From Vibrio aerogenes (GTDB lineage: Bacteria > Pseudomonadota > Gammaproteobacteria > Enterobacterales > Vibrionaceae): a stretch of DNA of 64,000 nt. Under the pieces are notes generated by a model that was not told the origin of the DNA, searched no databases, and saw only the letters and a list, made by a program, of their open reading frames with translations. Made by a program: the position numbers and the translations under genes. Each line of letters opens with the position of its first letter. Within the stretch, counting starts at the first letter, position 1. The DNA lies in assembly GCF_024346755.1 (NCBI RefSeq), contig NZ_AP024861.1, positions 620,001 to 684,000 on the forward strand. The letters are read 5' to 3'. Of the stretch, positions 1 through 8,648 are shown one piece after another.

Positions 1-502
1 AAGATAAGACGGTAATCCCTGAACCGACCGGCCAGACGTGAAAGCTTTGAATCAGGATATCGATGATCAGCAGATGCCCTTCGAGTGCCAGAAACAGCAA
101 CGTACTGAATACGGCAAACAGACGTCCGAGTACCGCAACGGACTGGCCGTTGATCGGATCATTCATCATCGCCATACCCAAACCCATTTGTAGTGACAGG
201 ATCTGGCCCAGCATGGTGAAAATGCCAAAAAGCATATGCAGGATCAACCCAAACATGATGCCCCATATCGCCTGCTCAAATGCCAGAAACAGCGAGGTCA
301 TCGACATCAGATCGACGGCTGGCATCGGTGGCATCAGCGGGGCTGTCATGGTCACAATCGACAAAACCAGCAGTGAACGCACCCAGACCGGAATCATACT
401 GTTGCCAAAGAAAGGCATCGACAAAAAAGCCGCACCCAGCCGGAAAAAAGGCCACCAGAGTTGCCCGAGCAGGCTGGAAATCTGTGCGAACGTGATTTCC
501 AT
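1..502 (-). CDS. fliR: FliR, lateral flagellar export gate protein (partial, N-terminal part)
   Basis: FliR is an inner-membrane subunit of the flagellar type III export gate, together with FliP and FliQ. The ATG is at 500-502 and the start MEITFAQISSLLGQLWWPFF is typical of the family. The open frame of 167 codons runs off the left edge, so roughly two thirds of a ~260 residue protein is present, rich in hydrophobic helices. The start codon shares one base with the fliQ stop (TGATG), so the genes are translationally coupled. It belongs to the leftward operon fliM-N-P-Q-R, the order known for Vibrio lateral flagella, where flhB usually follows. Family assignment is firm; the lateral assignment rests on context. 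Confidence 0.9.
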   Translation of the reverse strand, partial: MEITFAQISSLLGQLWWPFFRLGAAFLSMPFFGNSMIPVWVRSLLVLSIVTMTAPLMPPMPAVDLMSMTSLFLAFEQAIWGIMFGLILHMLFGIFTMLGQILSLQMGLGMAMMNDPINGQSVAVLGRLFAVFSTLLFLALEGHLLIIDILIQSFHVWPVGSGITVLS

Positions 503-771
503 CAGCCAATCATTCCCGGAATGTTGTGAAACAGATAATTGAACAGATCCATGATTTTTTGCAACATCCAGTGACCGGCAAAAATGACCATTAGCAGAGT
601 GACCATCAGGCGGGGAAGAAAGCTGAGCGTTTGTTCATTGATTTGAGTGGCTGCCTGAAAAATTGCAATACCCAGACCAACAATCAGCCCGGGTACGACC
701 AGCACACCTACCATCGTAATGACTGTCCAGACTGCATTTGATATCAGGGTAACCGTTAATTCAGGTGTCAT
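502..771 (-). CDS. fliQ: FliQ, lateral flagellar export gate protein
   Basis: This 89-residue protein has two membrane helices, about residues 14-41 and 53-75, the standard FliQ layout and length. In the export gate FliQ packs around the FliP/FliR core in the basal-body membrane ring. The motif PGLIVGLGIAIFQAATQINE matches the conserved FliQ core, where ATQI(N/Q)EQTL is diagnostic. It lies 16 bp after fliP and its stop overlaps the fliR start by one base. Nothing unusual is seen. Confidence 0.93.
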   Translation of the reverse strand: MTPELTVTLISNAVWTVITMVGVLVVPGLIVGLGIAIFQAATQINEQTLSFLPRLMVTLLMVIFAGHWMLQKIMDLFNYLFHNIPGMIG

Positions 772-787
772 AAGTAACCTCGCGGAC

Positions 788-1543
788 TTATCCGAAACTG
801 GCCGATAATGTACCGACTGTCATTGCCCATCCGTCAACCAGAACAAATACCACCAGTTTGAAAGGCAGTGAGATAATTAAAGGAGACAACATCATCATCC
901 CCATCGCCATTAGCACGCTGGCGACAACCAAATCAATAATCAGAAACGGAATAAACAGCATGAATCCGATTTGAAAAGCGGTTTTCAGTTCGCTAATTAC
1001 GAAAGCCGGCAGGATCACAGCAAAAGAGATATCTTCAGCCTTTTGATCAAGCGGTTCATTAGCGATTCGTAACATCTGCTCCAGTGCATTTTTCTGCGTC
1101 TGGGCCAGCATAAAGTGACGAACCGGCTTTTCTGCCGTTTTAAATGCCTGTATCAGTGTGATATTACCCTCATCGTAAGGTTTGAAGGCGTGCTGATAAA
1201 TATCAGACCAGACAGGACGCATAATCAGAATTGTTAACGCCAGCGCGATGCCGGCCAGTACCCGGTTTGGCGGTGTTTGCTGTAATCCCAGCGCCTGCCT
1301 GAGAATCGCCAGCACGACAATAATCCGGGTAAAACTGGTTGCCATCAAAATAAAGGCAGGCAAAAAACTTAATGCCGTCATTAACAACAATATTTGCAGT
1401 TTAACGCTGTATTCCTGTTGATGTTCACCATCAGAAACAGTGAAAAGTGTCAGGCCGTTATCCGCTGCAAATGAAGAATGCGCCATCAAAAGCAGCGCAA
1501 TTCCCACAATCCAGTACCACAAAAAAGGACGTTGTTTTTCCAT
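788..1543 (-). CDS. fliP: FliP, lateral flagellar export gate protein
   Basis: The 251-residue protein is a core subunit of the flagellar export gate. Residues 1-26 look like a cleavable signal peptide (cut after SSFA, before ADNG), as is usual in FliP. The family signature QTPPNRVLAG is at residues 89-98, followed by the conserved membrane helices and a C-terminal GWAMTVGTL segment. It sits 15 bp after fliN. The small gene fliO, often found between fliN and fliP in polar flagellar operons, is absent here, as expected of lateral systems. Confidence 0.95.
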   Translation of the reverse strand: MEKQRPFLWYWIVGIALLLMAHSSFAADNGLTLFTVSDGEHQQEYSVKLQILLLMTALSFLPAFILMATSFTRIIVVLAILRQALGLQQTPPNRVLAGIALALTILIMRPVWSDIYQHAFKPYDEGNITLIQAFKTAEKPVRHFMLAQTQKNALEQMLRIANEPLDQKAEDISFAVILPAFVISELKTAFQIGFMLFIPFLIIDLVVASVLMAMGMMMLSPLIISLPFKLVVFVLVDGWAMTVGTLSASFG

Positions 1544-1558
1544 TGCCTTTTAAGTCCG

Positions 1559-1945
1559 TTATGATTCAACCGATGACAATGCGGTATCGATGACATCAAT
1601 CAGGCGCAGTCCGTATTTGTCGTTGACGACAACGACTTCTGCGTGACCTAATAATGAACCGTTCACTTTGACATCCAGTGGTTCACCATTCATTTTATCC
1701 AGTTCGATCACTGAGCCTTCACCCGCTTTCATCAGATCACCGAGTGAAAGCTCTTTACTGGCGACTTCAAGCGTGACGGTCACCGGAATATTTTTGAAAA
1801 AATTTAAATCATGTCCGGCGTGTTGTACCGGTTCTGCTGCTGTTTCAGCAGTATCGAAGTCTTCAAGCTGAAAGTCGTCGAAATTAATGTCTTCGCCATC
1901 AATCGTTGTTTTTTCTGTTCCATCACTCATGATTGTGTCAGTCAT
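1559..1945 (-). CDS. fliN: FliN, lateral flagellar motor switch protein
   Basis: FliN forms the lower part of the C ring with FliM and helps dock the FliH-FliI export complex. The 128-residue protein has an acidic low-complexity N-terminus (about 1-45) and a SpoA/SpoC domain (about 50-125) with the conserved stretch GEPLDVKVNGSLLGHAEVVV. The start overlaps the fliM stop by four bases (ATGA), implying coupled translation. Length and domain order are ordinary for FliN. Confidence 0.94.
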   Translation of the reverse strand: MTDTIMSDGTEKTTIDGEDINFDDFQLEDFDTAETAAEPVQHAGHDLNFFKNIPVTVTLEVASKELSLGDLMKAGEGSVIELDKMNGEPLDVKVNGSLLGHAEVVVVNDKYGLRLIDVIDTALSSVES

Positions 1946-2760
1946 CTTTGGGACTCCTTAGTTGCATTTAAAGTTAAAACGAGTTGCCCTTCCTGCTCAA
2001 AAACACGTCCGGAAAACAGGTGTTCATTGCCAATATTTACGGGAACTGTCGACAAAAGTTCAATGGGAAGAATATCGTCAGGTTTTAAACTCAGGACATC
2101 ACTTAGAGGCAGATTTTTCTTACTGAGAAGCACATTCAGACGCACGGGAGTCGCTTCCAGAGAACGATGTAACTGAGGGGTCAGGTTATGAGCCGGATCC
2201 AGATTCAGTTCGTTGATGAGTGTCTGAACCAGGTTACTTTCTATAATCAGTGCAAGGTGGCCCGCATGATCACCGTATTTCACGGTAGCGACTGCGCGAA
2301 GTCCGACATCACTGCCTATTGCACTTTCACACACTTCCCACATGTCATCAGGCGCAATCCACTGGCTGACTAATTTACCAATTCGTTCCTGCAGTCTGAG
2401 GTCGCTGGAAGTTAATGTGCTTTCCTGCCGTTCGACATCCGCAGCATAAAAACGGTCTGCAAGCTTCACTAATGTTTTATTTTCTAAACTGACAAATAAG
2501 GTTCCGCCATGCTGGTGCCTGAACTGAGTGACCGAATTTTTGTCAATATCTGCTGGTTTCAGCCAGTGAAGTTCGACAAATTCAAGCCTTACATCAATTT
2601 GATGATGCTTCAGCCAGACTTGTAACTCGGTAGCTAGTTTATTGCATGATCCGGCAATAATTGTTTCCAGTTTTTCCCGGATCAAATGAACAGGCTTTCC
2701 CAATAACTCCACGTTCAGGGGCTTGATCTCCGGAACTGGCGTATTGTTTTTTATTTCCAT
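1942..2760 (-). CDS. fliM: FliM-like lateral flagellar motor switch protein (short form)
   Basis: This is the first gene of the leftward operon. The ATG at 2758-2760 (start MEIKNNTPVP, 272 residues) is preferred over a TTG 24 bp upstream. The C-terminal ~80 residues form a SpoA domain (LPLSDVLSLKPDDILPIELL) that binds FliN; the middle corresponds to the FliG-binding domain. It is clearly shorter than the ~330-350 residues usual for polar FliM, and the N-terminal EIDALL peptide that binds CheY-P is not visible. That suits a lateral-type switch protein. Assignment comes from position before fliN and the SpoA domain; the central domain is divergent. Confidence 0.82.
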   Translation of the reverse strand: MEIKNNTPVPEIKPLNVELLGKPVHLIREKLETIIAGSCNKLATELQVWLKHHQIDVRLEFVELHWLKPADIDKNSVTQFRHQHGGTLFVSLENKTLVKLADRFYAADVERQESTLTSSDLRLQERIGKLVSQWIAPDDMWEVCESAIGSDVGLRAVATVKYGDHAGHLALIIESNLVQTLINELNLDPAHNLTPQLHRSLEATPVRLNVLLSKKNLPLSDVLSLKPDDILPIELLSTVPVNIGNEHLFSGRVFEQEGQLVLTLNATKESQR

Positions 2761-3189
2761 TTGTATTTTACCGTGCGTTAACAATGGATAAATGTATAAC
2801 TTAATTAAATGAACTGCAGTTTATACAGAGTTTTTAAAAAGTTTTTACTAAATTTTCATGTCGGATTTTAAGTTTGTGACTTTAGTTCATATGTTGGAGA
2901 TGAACATCATTTTAATACTTCAAAAAAAATTAGAAAGGGGGTAACTTACTGATCCAAATAATATAGATAAGTACAAAATACATGCAGTTGTATCTATTTT
3001 GTACGCTAATATACAGAATTATAAACAAAAATATTTGTAATAACCGATTTCATAAAAGCGCCAGATACATTTTATTTATGGCTGAGTTTCAGAGCTGTAG
3101 TTAGCTGTTTTATTGTTAATGCTGTAGGTATAAGTGATTCATAAATAAAATTAATAATGTCTGGCGTGCTGCTTTTTAAGGTGTGTTAT
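2761..3189. promoter_or_regulatory. AT-rich divergent promoter region between fliM and motY operons
   Basis: This 429 bp gap separates the two divergent lateral flagellar operons and must hold both promoters. It is much richer in A+T than its neighbours. The clearest structure is a pair of interleaved inverted repeats: GTACAAAATA (2971-2980) with TATTTTGTAC (2995-3004), and ATAGATA (2963-2969) with TATCTAT (2991-2997). I looked for sigma-54 promoters (GG, ten bases, GC) on both strands and saw none with correct spacing. Confidence 0.5.
2963..3004. repeat. Interleaved inverted repeats, operator-like
   Basis: Two perfect inverted repeats overlap. The outer-right pair has 10 bp arms (2971-2980 and 2995-3004) with a 14 bp spacer; the second pair has 7 bp arms (2963-2969 and 2991-2997). 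They lie about 185 bp upstream of motY and 200 bp upstream of fliM. There is no T tract, so an operator for a dimeric regulator is more likely than a terminator. The regulator is unknown. Confidence 0.55.
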
Positions 3190-4176
3190 ATGAGGTTATA
3201 TGCCAGTAAAAAATGCGCGATGGCATATTTATATAATAAGATAATGTCAGAGCGTGGTAAGAAGTGCTTTTGTCATCTGTCTGTAAAAATATATTCTTTC
3301 ATTGTGCTTATATTTTCATCTGGCTCATGTTTTGCGTTCCAGAATATACAAATCCCTATGGATTTGTCTGCTTGGGTATATTCAGGAACTAAGGTTAAAT
3401 GTACATTAACTCACCTGGATACTTCCTATGGGAAGTTTTATTTCCGCTCATTACCGGATAATCAATTATCTTTTGAATTCCGTTTAAATAAAAAATCACA
3501 AAACTGGACATCAGCAACCTTATCAAAGGTAAGCCCGCCATGGGTCGAGCCTGCTTTAACTATACCTGTCACTACGGTCCGGAACGACAATTCCGGACAG
3601 TTTTCGTTTCACCGGGATATGAAAGCTTTGCTGCAGGATATTGCGCAGGGGCAGTGGATTCAGGTGATGCTGAGCGGAAATGAATCTTCCGCTTCTGAAA
3701 CAGTTACAATTCCGTTAGTTCGTATCCATCAGGAATTGAAAAAGTTTCAGTCATGCCGGAGCCGATTGCCAGCCATGTCATACAGACAGGCGAGAACGGT
3801 TGTTTTGCACTACACCAATGGTCAGCGTCAGTTATCTGCCAGTCAGCTTCGTGAGCTGAAAGACATGGTGACTTACATCGATGTTGATTCGCGTATTCAA
3901 CATATTCTGATTGATGGTCATACCGATAATACCGGCCCTTCAATTACGAATCTTAATTTATCGCGTACCAGAGCTGAAGATGTTGCCCGTGTGCTGAAAA
4001 AATACGGGGTGAAGTCCGGATTAATCCAGATCAGAGCTCATGGTTCACGTTATCCGGTATCCAGTAATCATACGGCAGACGGCCGGGCGAAAAACCGCCG
4101 CGTTACCATTCGCCTTGTGCGTGATAATGAAGACATCGTTTCCCGGAAAACCAATCAGAAAAAGAAGGTTCAATGA
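3190..4176 (+). CDS. motY: MotY-like lateral flagellar motor (T-ring) protein with OmpA domain
   Basis: MotY forms a periplasmic ring that anchors sodium-driven stators. The ATG at 3190 is chosen because AAGG lies eight bases upstream; alternative ATGs are at 3157 and 3244. A hydrophobic signal segment (VKIYSFIVLIFSSGSCFAFQ) ends near residue 51. The N-terminal MotY domain follows, then a C-terminal OmpA-like peptidoglycan-binding domain with ILIDGHTDNTG and LSRTRAEDVARVL. It overlaps the lafK start by four bases (ATGA). Gene order motY-lafK-fliE matches the lateral cluster of V. parahaemolyticus, so it is the lateral MotY rather than the polar one. The start is uncertain. Confidence 0.85.
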   Translation: MRLYASKKCAMAYLYNKIMSERGKKCFCHLSVKIYSFIVLIFSSGSCFAFQNIQIPMDLSAWVYSGTKVKCTLTHLDTSYGKFYFRSLPDNQLSFEFRLNKKSQNWTSATLSKVSPPWVEPALTIPVTTVRNDNSGQFSFHRDMKALLQDIAQGQWIQVMLSGNESSASETVTIPLVRIHQELKKFQSCRSRLPAMSYRQARTVVLHYTNGQRQLSASQLRELKDMVTYIDVDSRIQHILIDGHTDNTGPSITNLNLSRTRAEDVARVLKKYGVKSGLIQIRAHGSRYPVSSNHTADGRAKNRRVTIRLVRDNEDIVSRKTNQKKKVQ

Positions 4177-5507
4177 TGATGAATACAGATATTTTGCTGG
4201 TTGAGCCCAATGAACATTTTTCTCAATCAGTCATTGAAGTCCTGGAAGGCGCGGGATACAGCGTTCGCCATGCCCGCACCGGACGCAGCGCACTGCTTGA
4301 AGAAAAAGCAGCAATTACAGTGGTCAGCTCAGATTTGCCTGATATGTGTGTTCGTGAATGGGTCGAATGTCATCAGAAGCAAGCAAACAGTGGTGTTGCG
4401 ATCGCGATCGTCGGGCAGGATCAAAGCCTGCTGGCGGCTGAAACAATGAAAGCGGGTGCAACTGATTATTTGTTACGTCCTTTCGAGTCAAATCAATTAC
4501 TGAGTTTATTACGCCGGGTGGAAGCGCTTGGTCAACCCATGGCGAATATTGTCGCGGAATCCTGGCGCAGTAAACAGGTGCTGCAGCTCGCTCACCGTGC
4601 TGCCTGTACCAATGCCAGCGTGTTGATTTCCGGTGAATCAGGCACAGGCAAAGAGGTGCTTGCCCGTTATGTTCATGAGCAGTCTTCCCGTGTGGATGGG
4701 CCGTTTATTGCGGTGAATTGTGCGGCGATTCCGGAGTCAATGCTGGAAGCGGTACTTTTCGGCCATGTTAAAGGGGCATTTACCGGCGCCGTTGCATCGC
4801 AGAGTGGTAAGTTCGAAGAAGCCAACGGTGGCACGATTTTGCTGGATGAAATTGGGGAAATGTCACCGGCAGTTCAGGCAAAACTATTGCGGGTGCTTCA
4901 GGAACATGAAGTTGAGCGGATTGGCAGCCATAAGCCTATTCGTCTGGATATCCGGGTGATTGCGGCGACCAACAAAGATTTACGGGAAGAAGTTCAGAAA
5001 GGTCATTTCCGCGAAGATCTTTATTACCGTCTGGATGTGTTACCGCTGTACTGGCCGCCATTGCGTGAGCGCCGGGAAGATATATTACCCATCAGTCAGT
5101 TCTTTATCCGCAAATATCAGGACGGTAGTCAGTGTTATTTGTCTCAGGATGCACAATCGGCTTTAAGCCAGTACCACTGGCCGGGAAATATCCGGGAGCT
5201 GGAAAATGTGATACAGCGGGCTTTGGTCATGCGCCATGGCGACTGTATTACCGCTCAGGATCTCATGTTGTCGGCAGACTTTCAGCCGGCAATGATGCCA
5301 GCAGAATCAGGACCGGCATTTGGTCATGTTGAAGCGAAGAAACAAGCAGAATATCAATATATTTTAGATAAATTACGTCAGTTCGGTGGCAACCGGACCA
5401 AAACAGCGAATGCCCTTGGTGTCTCGACCCGTGCGCTGCGTTATAAGCTTGCGGCGATGCGGGAACAGGGTATCGATTTACAATCGGCACTGGGCTCAGC
5501 TGCCTGA
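4173..5507 (+). CDS. lafK: LafK-like sigma-54-dependent activator of lateral flagellar genes
   Basis: The 444-residue protein is a bacterial enhancer-binding protein. A receiver-like domain covers about residues 5-120; the AAA+ domain follows with Walker A GESGTGKE, the sigma-54 contact loop GAFTGA and the Walker B region GGTILLDEIGEM; the C-terminus is a Fis-type helix-turn-helix (GGNRTKTANALGVSTRALRY). The receiver domain looks inactive: the phosphate-accepting Asp is Ser52 (VVSSDLPDM), the acidic pair is EP (LLVEPNE), and the conserved Lys is Arg in LLRPF. Control by phosphorylation is therefore unlikely. Adjacent lateral basal-body genes identify it as LafK rather than polar FlaK/FleQ. 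Confidence 0.88.
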   Translation: MMMNTDILLVEPNEHFSQSVIEVLEGAGYSVRHARTGRSALLEEKAAITVVSSDLPDMCVREWVECHQKQANSGVAIAIVGQDQSLLAAETMKAGATDYLLRPFESNQLLSLLRRVEALGQPMANIVAESWRSKQVLQLAHRAACTNASVLISGESGTGKEVLARYVHEQSSRVDGPFIAVNCAAIPESMLEAVLFGHVKGAFTGAVASQSGKFEEANGGTILLDEIGEMSPAVQAKLLRVLQEHEVERIGSHKPIRLDIRVIAATNKDLREEVQKGHFREDLYYRLDVLPLYWPPLRERREDILPISQFFIRKYQDGSQCYLSQDAQSALSQYHWPGNIRELENVIQRALVMRHGDCITAQDLMLSADFQPAMMPAESGPAFGHVEAKKQAEYQYILDKLRQFGGNRTKTANALGVSTRALRYKLAAMREQGIDLQSALGSAA

Positions 5508-5521
5508 ATGGAGAGATAAAC

Positions 5522-5908
5522 ATGGCAAATCAATCAATGAATAATATCGCCTCAGCAGAGCAGCTGATGCTGACCAGAATGGATATGATGCGGACAAAAG
5601 CTCAGCCTGATTTTATGGTGAGCGCAAACCCACTGGACAGCAAACTTCCGGATGGCAACTTTCTGGCGACCACACATTTAAATCCGCCTTTGTCTTTTTC
5701 TGAAGCGATGACTCAGGTTTTAAACGTTGTTGATTCACATCAGGCTGTCGCCAGTGAAAAAATGTCAGCCGTTGAAACCGGGAAAAGTGATGATCTGGTT
5801 GGTGCAATGGTTGCCAGTCAGAAAGCAAGCTTGTCTTTCGATGCTTTATTACAGGTCCGTAATAAGGTTGTTTCTTCGTTCGAAGATATCATGAAAATAT
5901 CGGTGTAA
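5522..5908 (+). CDS. fliE: FliE, lateral flagellar hook-basal body protein
   Basis: FliE links the MS ring and export gate to the proximal rod. The 128-residue protein ends with the conserved segment LSFDALLQVRNKVVSSFEDIMK, typical of FliE C-termini, and is rather longer than the ~100 residues of common FliE owing to a longer N-terminus. A ribosome site GGAGAG lies seven bases before the ATG. It starts 14 bp after lafK and is followed three bases later by fliF. Confidence 0.88.
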   Translation: MANQSMNNIASAEQLMLTRMDMMRTKAQPDFMVSANPLDSKLPDGNFLATTHLNPPLSFSEAMTQVLNVVDSHQAVASEKMSAVETGKSDDLVGAMVASQKASLSFDALLQVRNKVVSSFEDIMKISV

Positions 5909-5911
5909 ATT

Positions 5912-7663
5912 ATGGCTGAACTTTCAACACATGTGGCTGGCGCTGCAGCGGCGACGGCCACACCAGCTCAACCTGTGGCTGCTGATAACATGGATAACCT
6001 GACACGTAAGATGAAGGACTTATGGTCAAGCAGTCAGCGCAATCTGGTGTTATCTGCTGTGCTGGCAACGATTGTTGCAGCAATCATTGTGGTCGCTTTA
6101 TGGAGTTCTGCACAGAGCTTCCGCCCGCTTTACAGTCAGCAGGAACGTTTTGATATCGGTGATATTATCTCGGTTCTGGAGTCTGAAGGCATCACTTACC
6201 GCCTGCAGGAACAGAATGGTCAGGTGCTTGTGCCTGAAGGTCAGGTGGCACATACCCGGATGCTGCTGGCGGCAAAAGGTGTAAAGGCTAAGCTGCCGAC
6301 GGGACTGGATACACTGAAAGATGACAGTTCACTCGGGACCAGTCAGTTTATGGAGACGGCCCGTTATCGTCATGGTCTGGAAGGTGAATTAGTCCGGACT
6401 ATCATCTCGTTAAATGCGGTGAATAATGCCCGGGTACACTTAGCGATTCCACGTGAAACCCTCTTCGTCAGACAAAATGGTGAAAATCCTTCTGCCTCGG
6501 TGATGTTGGAACTGAATCCCGGCGATGATCTGAAACCAGAACAGGTAGAAGCGATTGTTAACCTTGTTGCTGGCAGTGTGACCGGCATGAAACCGGAATT
6601 TGTGTCTGTGATTGACCAGTACGGCCGCTTGTTGAGTGCTGACATTGGTTCTGCTGAATCAGGAAAAGTCAACGCGAAGTTTCTTGAATATCAGAAAAAC
6701 GTCGAGAAACAGATTATCCGCCGGGCTTCGGATATGCTGACGCCCATCGTCGGTCCGAGTAATTTCCGGGTTCAGGTTGCCGCCGATATGGACTTCAGCC
6801 GGGTTGAAGAAACCAGTGAAGTGATGAGTGATGATCCTGTTGTTCGCAGCGAGCACACCATCAATAATAACTCCGTCGATCAAATTGCTTTGGGGGTTCC
6901 GGGGTCACTCAGTAACGAACCGCCGGTGACCGGAGAAAAACCGACCAAAGACAGCCAGAATACCAACGCCCGTTCCGAAGTGAACCGTCAGTATGCGGTT
7001 GGCAGTAAAGTGCGCCGGACACAATATCAGCAGGGACACATTAACAAACTCAGCATTTCTGTCTTGCTGAATTCAGCGGTTGCGCCAAATGGTACAGCCT
7101 GGACAGATGAAGAGAAAACTCAGATCAGCGACATGATTAAAGAAGCGGTTGGGATGACGACCTCCCGCGGGGACAGCCTGAGTCTGATGAGCTTCAACTT
7201 CACACCGGTTGAGATTGAAGCGCCGCCTCAGATCCCGTGGTGGCAGGATCCAACTGTGCAGCAGCCTTTACGTTATGTGATTGGCGGTATGTTGGGACTG
7301 GCGATGATCTTCTTTGTTCTGCGTCCGCTGGTGATGCATCTGACCGGTGCGGATCGCCGCGATCCGGAAGCTGAAGCTGCTGCTGAACAGGATGAGCCGG
7401 TTTACGATAATCTGCAAACACGTGAGGAGCGTGAGCGTGAAGAAGCGCTGAATCGTCGTCTGGCAGAGAAAGGTATCTCAGGTTCCAACGGACTGGATGT
7501 CGGCAGTGATATGTTGCCACCACCAGGATCGCCGCTGGAGATTCAATTGAAACACTTACAACTGATTGCAAATGAAGAACCGCAACGGGTTGCCGAAGTA
7601 CTGAAACAATGGGTGAATGTTAATGAACACAGCAGAGTCGACGCAGAAGCAGAACAAGCTTAA
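5912..7663 (+). CDS. fliF: FliF, lateral flagellar MS-ring protein
   Basis: FliF (583 residues) builds the MS ring in the inner membrane, the base of the rotor. Membrane helices lie near residues 44-66 (LVLSAVLATIVAAIIVVALW) and 450-470 (YVIGGMLGLAMIFFVLRPL), framing the periplasmic ring-building domains with the conserved GLDTLKDDSSLGTSQFMET stretch. The C-terminal cytoplasmic tail binds FliG. The reading frame runs 41 bases into fliG, a long overlap, so the last ~13 residues are encoded out of frame with the fliG start. Confidence 0.95.
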   Translation: MAELSTHVAGAAAATATPAQPVAADNMDNLTRKMKDLWSSSQRNLVLSAVLATIVAAIIVVALWSSAQSFRPLYSQQERFDIGDIISVLESEGITYRLQEQNGQVLVPEGQVAHTRMLLAAKGVKAKLPTGLDTLKDDSSLGTSQFMETARYRHGLEGELVRTIISLNAVNNARVHLAIPRETLFVRQNGENPSASVMLELNPGDDLKPEQVEAIVNLVAGSVTGMKPEFVSVIDQYGRLLSADIGSAESGKVNAKFLEYQKNVEKQIIRRASDMLTPIVGPSNFRVQVAADMDFSRVEETSEVMSDDPVVRSEHTINNNSVDQIALGVPGSLSNEPPVTGEKPTKDSQNTNARSEVNRQYAVGSKVRRTQYQQGHINKLSISVLLNSAVAPNGTAWTDEEKTQISDMIKEAVGMTTSRGDSLSLMSFNFTPVEIEAPPQIPWWQDPTVQQPLRYVIGGMLGLAMIFFVLRPLVMHLTGADRRDPEAEAAAEQDEPVYDNLQTREEREREEALNRRLAEKGISGSNGLDVGSDMLPPPGSPLEIQLKHLQLIANEEPQRVAEVLKQWVNVNEHSRVDAEAEQA

Positions 7664-8645
7664 TCCTGTTGAACAAACCGCACTGGTTTTACTCGGTATG
7701 GGTGAAGATGCGGCAGCGAAAGTGCTGCGTCACTTCAGCCGTGATGAAACGCAGCGGGTCACCCGTGCGATGGCAAAACTCAGCGGGATTAAAAGTGATA
7801 ACGCCCATCGGGTGATTCAAAGTTTCTTTGATGATTTCCGCCAGCATAGCGGGATCCGGGGGGCTTCAAAAGAATATCTTTCAAATACCTTGCGTAAAGC
7901 GCTGGGGAATGATTTGGCGAAAGGATTGCTGAACAATCTTTATGGCGATGAAATCCGTAATAATATGCAGCGTTTGCAGTGGGTTGATTCAGAGATTCTC
8001 GCCCGGTTTATTGCGGACGAGCACCCTCAGATGCAAGCTATTTTCCTTGCCTATTTACCGGCAGACAGTTCTTCAGATGTGCTGAAACATTTACCACAGG
8101 ATTATCATGATGAGCTTCTGTACCGGATTGCCCGCTTGCAGGATATTGATCATCAGATCGCGAATGATTTGAATGATTTAATTGAGCGTTGCATCGAGCA
8201 GGTTTCAGTCACCCAGAGTGCACCACTGTCTGGTGTGAAGCAGGTTGCGGATATCATTAACCGCTTCCAGGGTGATCGGGCGGCACTGATGGAAATGCTC
8301 AAGCTGCATGATGAAAATGTGGTGGAAGAAATTGAAGAGAACATGTTTGAATTCCTTGTTCTCGGACGCCAGACCGAAGAAACCATGGATCGGCTGGTAC
8401 AGGAAGTGCCACTGGAATTGTGGACTGTGGCTCTGAAAGGTGCCGATATCACCTTGCAACAGGCGATTAAGCGTTCAATGCCGCAGCGGATGGTGAAAGC
8501 GCTGGAAGATGAGATGCAGGTGCGTGGTGCTCTACCGCTCAGCCGGGTTGAGCAGTCCCGTCAGGAAATTATGCAGATTGTCCGTGAATTGAGTGATTCT
8601 GGTGAAGTTGAATTACTGCTTTATCAGGAACCGACGGTGGAGTAA
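7623..8645 (+). CDS. fliG: FliG, lateral flagellar motor switch protein
   Basis: FliG sits on FliF and generates torque with the stator. The ATG at 7623 (340 residues) is preferred because GGGTGA lies six bases before it; an in-frame ATG at 7617 has poorer spacing. The N-terminal FliF-binding domain begins LNPVEQTALVLLGMGEDAAA, the middle contains the EHPQ motif (DEHPQMQAIFLAYL, about residue 130), and the C-terminal domain carries the charged torque helix (MDRLVQEVPLELWTVALKGA). The start lies inside the end of fliF. Divergence from polar FliG is as expected for the lateral paralogue. Confidence 0.94.
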   Translation: MNTAESTQKQNKLNPVEQTALVLLGMGEDAAAKVLRHFSRDETQRVTRAMAKLSGIKSDNAHRVIQSFFDDFRQHSGIRGASKEYLSNTLRKALGNDLAKGLLNNLYGDEIRNNMQRLQWVDSEILARFIADEHPQMQAIFLAYLPADSSSDVLKHLPQDYHDELLYRIARLQDIDHQIANDLNDLIERCIEQVSVTQSAPLSGVKQVADIINRFQGDRAALMEMLKLHDENVVEEIEENMFEFLVLGRQTEETMDRLVQEVPLELWTVALKGADITLQQAIKRSMPQRMVKALEDEMQVRGALPLSRVEQSRQEIMQIVRELSDSGEVELLLYQEPTVE

Positions 8646-8648
8646 GCA

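Noticed and set aside
5470..5521. Sigma-54-like GGCAC...GC element before fliE
   Set aside because: The GG-to-GC spacing is 11 instead of 10 bases and fliE is tightly linked to lafK, so an internal promoter is not supported.
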